Assembly: GCA_947447315.1 (NCBI GenBank)
Contig: CANFJD010000128.1
Location: 1-7,869 of the forward strand
Origin: Fimbriimonadaceae bacterium
GTDB lineage: Bacteria; Armatimonadota; Fimbriimonadia; Fimbriimonadales; Fimbriimonadaceae
Length of the DNA stretch: 7,869 bases
Direction: 5' to 3'
This document shows positions 4,980 to 7,869 of the stretch, piece by piece (positions within the stretch are counted from its first letter, which is position 1; every line of letters starts with the position of its first letter). The notes beneath the pieces were generated by a model, which was given only the letters and a program-made list of their open reading frames with translations, was not told the DNA's origin and made no database searches. A program made the position numbers and the translations under genes.

Positions 4980-6383
4980 ATGAGCACGGTCGCAGGCATT
5001 ATTTTAGCGGCGGGAAAGGGAACCCGCATGAAGTCAGAACTTCCCAAGGTTCTTCATCGAGTTGGGGGAGAGACGATGGTGGGCCACGTAGTCCGCGCGA
5101 TGCGGGCGGCCGGTGTAGAGCGGATCATTGTGGTGGTTGGCCACGGCGCGGAAGCCGTTCAGAGTGAAGTTAGCGGGGTGGAGTTTGCCATTCAGCACGA
5201 GCAAAAGGGCACGGGGCACGCGGTCATGGCGGCACTTCCCGTACTCGGTGAATGGGATGGTCCCGTATTAGTAAGCAGCGGAGATACGCCTCTGATGACT
5301 GCGGCGGCCCTGGCCAGATTGATTGAGGCGCAGAAAAGCTCGTCCGCCCACAGCGTGATCGCGACGGTTCGGCGGCAAGATCCCACGGGCTACGGCAGAA
5401 TTATTTGGGAGTCCGGCAAATACTCGGGAATTATTGAAGAGAAAGACGCTACACCCGAACAGCGTCTCTTGAACGAAGTTTGTGTGAGCGTCTATGCCTT
5501 TCACGGTCCTGCTCTCGTCAGCGCGCTACCAAAGCTGAGTACGGATAATGCTCAGGGCGAGTACTACTTGACCGATGTGCCGTTGATTACCTCGCAAGCC
5601 GGTGGCGAAGTCATCACCGAACTCTTCGACGATGAGACTCTATTTTCGGGGGTTAATGATCGAGCTCAGCTGGCGGAAGCCGCTCAAGTTCTAAAGCGGC
5701 GCGTGAATCGTCAGCACATGTTGAATGGCGTCACGATTCTGGACCCAGAAGCAACCTATATTGGAGTGGATGTCGACATTGCTCCCGACGCCGTGATCTA
5801 TCCCGGCACGCTACTCGAGGGAGTCACCAAGATTGAAACCGGGGCGAAGATTGGTCCTCACTCCCGGATTGTTGATAGCGAAATTAAGGCGGGAGCGACG
5901 GTCCAGAACAGCGTGGTCTTAAATTCGGTAGTTGGGGAGAATGCCCGGGTGGGCCCGTTCAGCTACCTGCGAGCCAACGCCCAATTGGAGAGCGAAGTCA
6001 AGGTCGGCGCGTTCGTCGAAGTCAAGAATTCGCAGATCGGCGTGAAGACGAGTCTGGCGCACTTGAGTTATATCGGCGATGCCACGATCGGAGCGAAGGT
6101 GAACGTAGGGGCGGGCGTGATTACGGCCAACTATGACGGCTACCTTAAGCACCGAACGGTGATCGGAGAATCCGCATTTATCGGTAGCAATACCACCCTG
6201 ATCGCGCCCGCAGATGTGGGAGCCGATGCCTTTGTCGCGGCCGGAAGCACGGTCTCTAAGCCAGTAGCGGCCGGAGCTTTCGCGATGACGCGCCCGGAGT
6301 TGACGATTAAGGATGACTGGGTGGCTCGGTACCGGGCCCGAAAGCAAGCGGAGAAGGACCGGTTGCGAGCGGAACCGAAGTGA
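4980..6383 (+). CDS. glmU: bifunctional GlcNAc-1-P uridyltransferase / GlcN-1-P acetyltransferase
   Basis: GlmU makes UDP-GlcNAc in two steps: acetyl-CoA acetylates glucosamine-1-phosphate, then UTP adds UMP. The product feeds peptidoglycan and, if present, lipid A. Length is 467 residues, close to E. coli's 456. The N-terminal uridyltransferase domain (1 to about 228) shows LAAGKGTRMKSELPKVLH with the nucleotide-binding loop and Lys23, EQKGTGHAV (74-82), the metal-binding Asp102 in SSGDTPLM, and GVNDRAQL near 224-231. After a linker helix, a left-handed beta-helix of hexapeptide repeats runs from about 255 to 440. It has acetyltransferase residues Arg331 (YLRANA), Lys349 (EVKNS), catalytic His361 (AHLSYIGD) and Asn384 (TANYDG). 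A basic tail rich in Arg, Lys and Glu ends it. The ATG start is preceded by only a weak AGTAGGG. prs follows 118 nt downstream, the order known as gcaD-prs in Bacillus. Both activities look intact. Confidence 0.97.
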   Translation: MSTVAGIILAAGKGTRMKSELPKVLHRVGGETMVGHVVRAMRAAGVERIIVVVGHGAEAVQSEVSGVEFAIQHEQKGTGHAVMAALPVLGEWDGPVLVSSGDTPLMTAAALARLIEAQKSSSAHSVIATVRRQDPTGYGRIIWESGKYSGIIEEKDATPEQRLLNEVCVSVYAFHGPALVSALPKLSTDNAQGEYYLTDVPLITSQAGGEVITELFDDETLFSGVNDRAQLAEAAQVLKRRVNRQHMLNGVTILDPEATYIGVDVDIAPDAVIYPGTLLEGVTKIETGAKIGPHSRIVDSEIKAGATVQNSVVLNSVVGENARVGPFSYLRANAQLESEVKVGAFVEVKNSQIGVKTSLAHLSYIGDATIGAKVNVGAGVITANYDGYLKHRTVIGESAFIGSNTTLIAPADVGADAFVAAGSTVSKPVAAGAFAMTRPELTIKDDWVARYRARKQAEKDRLRAEPK

Positions 6384-6501
6384 TGTGCCGGTTAGTTGAA
6401 GCAAAATTGTTAAGCCGATGTTTGCGCCGGGCGGGTAAACCCTGCTTTCGCGTAAGGAACAATTGCCATCTGCACGGTGGCGTTGCGAACGTGGGGGAAA
6501 A
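6384..6501 (+). other. 118-bp spacer between glmU and prs
   Basis: No strong terminator or clear promoter is seen, so glmU and prs may share a transcript. A short GGGT-AA-ACCC symmetry lies at 6433-6442, too tight to form a good hairpin. The end of the spacer holds the prs ribosome site GGGGGA (6493-6498). Confidence 0.4.
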
Positions 6502-7509
6502 ATGAGTAGCCAATCGGTGTTCGGGAAAACCCAGTCAGATTCCAACGGGAGTCATCTTGAGGGAATGAAGCTGTTCGCTGGTTCCGCCCACGTAGAATTG
6601 GGCCAACGAGTGGCGGCAGCCCTGGGAATCGAATTGGGACGCATGATGAATTCCCAGTTTGCCGACGGCGAAATCCGCATCATGGTGGAGGAGTCGGCGC
6701 GAGGCAACGATATTTTCATCCTGCAGCCGACCTGCGCTCCGACCAACGATAACTGCATGGAGCTATTCATCATGCTGGATGCGTTCCGCCGGGCTTCGGC
6801 TCGGAATATTACGGTCGTGATGCCGTATTACGGCTACGCCCGGCAGGATAAGAAAGTGAAGCCGCGAGAGCCGATTACGGCGCGTTTGGTAGCCGATATT
6901 CTCGAAATGTGCGGCGCTACTCGAGTCGTGGCGATCGATCTTCACGCCGAACAGATCCAGGGCTTTTTCACGATCCCCGTAGACCATCTTTACGGTTTTC
7001 CGATTTTGGGCCAGTACTTTGTGGATCGCGGCTATCGCGAGATGGATGACGTCGTGGTCGTGTCACCGGACGTGGCGGGCGTCGGTCGCGCTTCGTCGCT
7101 AGCAAAAATGATCGGCGCGGGACTGGTGGTCATCAACAAACGACGCCCTCGACCCAACGTCACCGAGGTGGTGGAAATCGTCGGTGAATTCGAAGGGAAG
7201 CGCTGCATCATGATCGACGATATGATCGACACGGGAGGCTCCATCATTAACGGAGCGAACGCCCTGATTGATCGAGGCGCGAGCGAAGTGCGGGTCTGCT
7301 GCAGTCATCCGGTCTTGAGTAAGGATGCGACTCATCGCCTCCAGGCCAGCTGTATTTCCGAGATTGTGACGCTCGATACGATTCCGATTGCACCGGAAAT
7401 GCTGGTTCCCAAGCTCACGATCCTTCCGTCCGCCCCCTTGCTTGCCGATGCGATCCGTCGAATCCATTGCAACGAGAGTGTCAGCGAGCTTTTCGGCGAC
7501 TACAAGTGA
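6502..7509 (+). CDS. prs: ribose-phosphate pyrophosphokinase (PRPP synthetase)
   Basis: Prs converts ribose-5-phosphate and ATP to PRPP and AMP, supplying nucleotide, His, Trp and NAD synthesis. It works in the cytoplasm, normally as a hexamer. With the ATG at 6502 it has 335 residues. GGGGGA just upstream supports this start over an in-frame TTG at 6463. Met22 (6565, before KLFAGSAH) is a shorter option giving 314 residues, close to B. subtilis Prs. Landmarks: FADGEI (53-58), PYYGYARQDKK (108-118) for ATP, DLHAEQIQGFF (146-156), the flexible catalytic loop KRRPRPN (213-219), and the PRPP/ribose-phosphate loop MIDDMIDTGGS (237-247). The signature SPDxGGVxRA reads SPDVAGVGRA here, and the loop has Gly-Gly where Ala-Gly is common. 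These are variants and are not expected to inactivate the enzyme. The stop overlaps the next gene's start. It lies divergent to upp, which consumes PRPP. Confidence 0.96.
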   Translation: MSSQSVFGKTQSDSNGSHLEGMKLFAGSAHVELGQRVAAALGIELGRMMNSQFADGEIRIMVEESARGNDIFILQPTCAPTNDNCMELFIMLDAFRRASARNITVVMPYYGYARQDKKVKPREPITARLVADILEMCGATRVVAIDLHAEQIQGFFTIPVDHLYGFPILGQYFVDRGYREMDDVVVVSPDVAGVGRASSLAKMIGAGLVVINKRRPRPNVTEVVEIVGEFEGKRCIMIDDMIDTGGSIINGANALIDRGASEVRVCCSHPVLSKDATHRLQASCISEIVTLDTIPIAPEMLVPKLTILPSAPLLADAIRRIHCNESVSELFGDYK

Positions 7510-7869
7510 GTGATCTTGTGCCGCTGGCTTGGACCTTTCACGCCGATCAAAAAAAGCGATCGCAGGTGATCGTCGTTATCATCGCGTCCTGCCTTCTTGC
7601 GGTAGTCACGGGCTCTTTCTTACGATTTCCGGCTTTGGGAGCAGTAGGGGCCGCGCTCATTTTTGCCAGTACCATGGAGGCGTTCACCGGATGCAAATTT
7701 CGGTTGGACGCAAAGCAAGCGAGTCGCCGAGTGGGGCTAAGCGTCAGTGCTTTGGAGTGGTCTCAAGTAAAACGAATTGTCTCCAGCGAGGAAGGGATTT
7801 TGCTAAGTCCGCTCCCGGAGCCATCAAGTTTGGACGCATTTCGGGGGGTTTTTCTCGTTATGCCGTATC
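7506..7869 (+). CDS. unknown two-helix membrane protein, possible PH-like domain (3' end outside window)
   Basis: The frame is open from a GTG at 7506 to the window end, 121 codons without a stop. That GTG overlaps the prs stop (shared GTGA, 7506-7509), a typical sign of translational coupling; a second GTG at 7518 is an alternative. After a polar N-terminus with a basic patch (QKKRSQ, 15-20) come two hydrophobic segments, about residues 21-39 (VIVVIIASCLLAVVTG) and 43-60 (ALGAVGAALIFASTMEAF), separated by a short FLRFP turn. From about residue 64 the chain is soluble: FRLD, then SALEWSQVKRIVSSEEGILLSPLP, then SSLDAFRGVFLVMP. This strand-turn pattern resembles the bacterial PH-like modules that follow two membrane helices in many small uncharacterised proteins. 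That resemblance is by eye only. The function is not known. Coding style resembles its neighbours. Confidence 0.82.
   Translation, partial: MSDLVPLAWTFHADQKKRSQVIVVIIASCLLAVVTGSFLRFPALGAVGAALIFASTMEAFTGCKFRLDAKQASRRVGLSVSALEWSQVKRIVSSEEGILLSPLPEPSSLDAFRGVFLVMPY

Noticed and set aside
5919..6545. A 208-codon minus-strand frame opposite the end of glmU
   Set aside because: It mirrors the hexapeptide-repeat region of GlmU, whose periodic codons keep the reverse frame open. No motif is seen.
1..7869. CRISPR arrays, insertion sequences, tRNA or rRNA genes, attachment sites
   Set aside because: No regularly spaced direct repeats, transposase-like frames, terminal repeats or cloverleaf sequences were seen on reading either strand.

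Overview
This 7.9 kb window is bacterial chromosome made mostly of housekeeping genes. The likely source is the Armatimonadota, in or near Fimbriimonadia. The main clue is a pair of pseudopilin genes whose N-termini carry the signature AAILFPVFAQAK, which I associate with that phylum's H-X9-DG (DUF1559-like) prepilin families. This assignment is an inference from recalled family signatures; no search was run.

Layout from left to right. Positions 1-447 hold the 3' end of thrS (threonyl-tRNA synthetase, + strand). It ends at a 34-bp perfect palindrome (451-484) that probably terminates transcription from both sides. A minus-strand array then runs from about 4904 down to 491. In transcription order it is upp (uracil phosphoribosyltransferase), yggS (PLP homeostasis), sepF (cell division), an alkyltransferase-like DNA-repair protein, pseudopilin 2, pseudopilin 1 and a 60-residue lipoprotein. 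upp and yggS overlap by 4 nt. The next three gaps are 33-42 nt to the coding ends or nominal starts. A 220-nt gap between the two pseudopilins suggests a new transcription unit there.

A divergent 75-bp spacer (4905-4979) separates upp from the + strand cluster glmU - prs - unknown membrane protein. glmU makes UDP-GlcNAc for peptidoglycan and prs makes PRPP. The third gene overlaps the prs stop codon and runs off the window end; it encodes a two-helix membrane protein. The glmU-prs and yggS-sepF pairs both match gene orders known from Bacillus (gcaD-prs, ylmE-ylmF). The enzyme that makes PRPP and an enzyme that consumes it lie in divergent units.

No mobile element, CRISPR array, tRNA or rRNA is visible, and I do not see a convincing new multi-gene system. 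The most unusual signals are structural. A 43-bp near-perfect palindrome swallows the ribosome-binding site and start codon of pseudopilin 1. A 32-bp near-perfect palindrome lies inside yggS, and a 25-bp perfect hairpin lies inside upp. Other points worth attention are a Trp-Trp active site in the alkyltransferase-like protein, a degenerate H-X9-DG motif in pseudopilin 1 beside an intact one in its neighbour, and the uncharacterised membrane protein coupled to prs. Several genes have misleading upstream TTG/GTG starts; preferred starts are argued in each entry.
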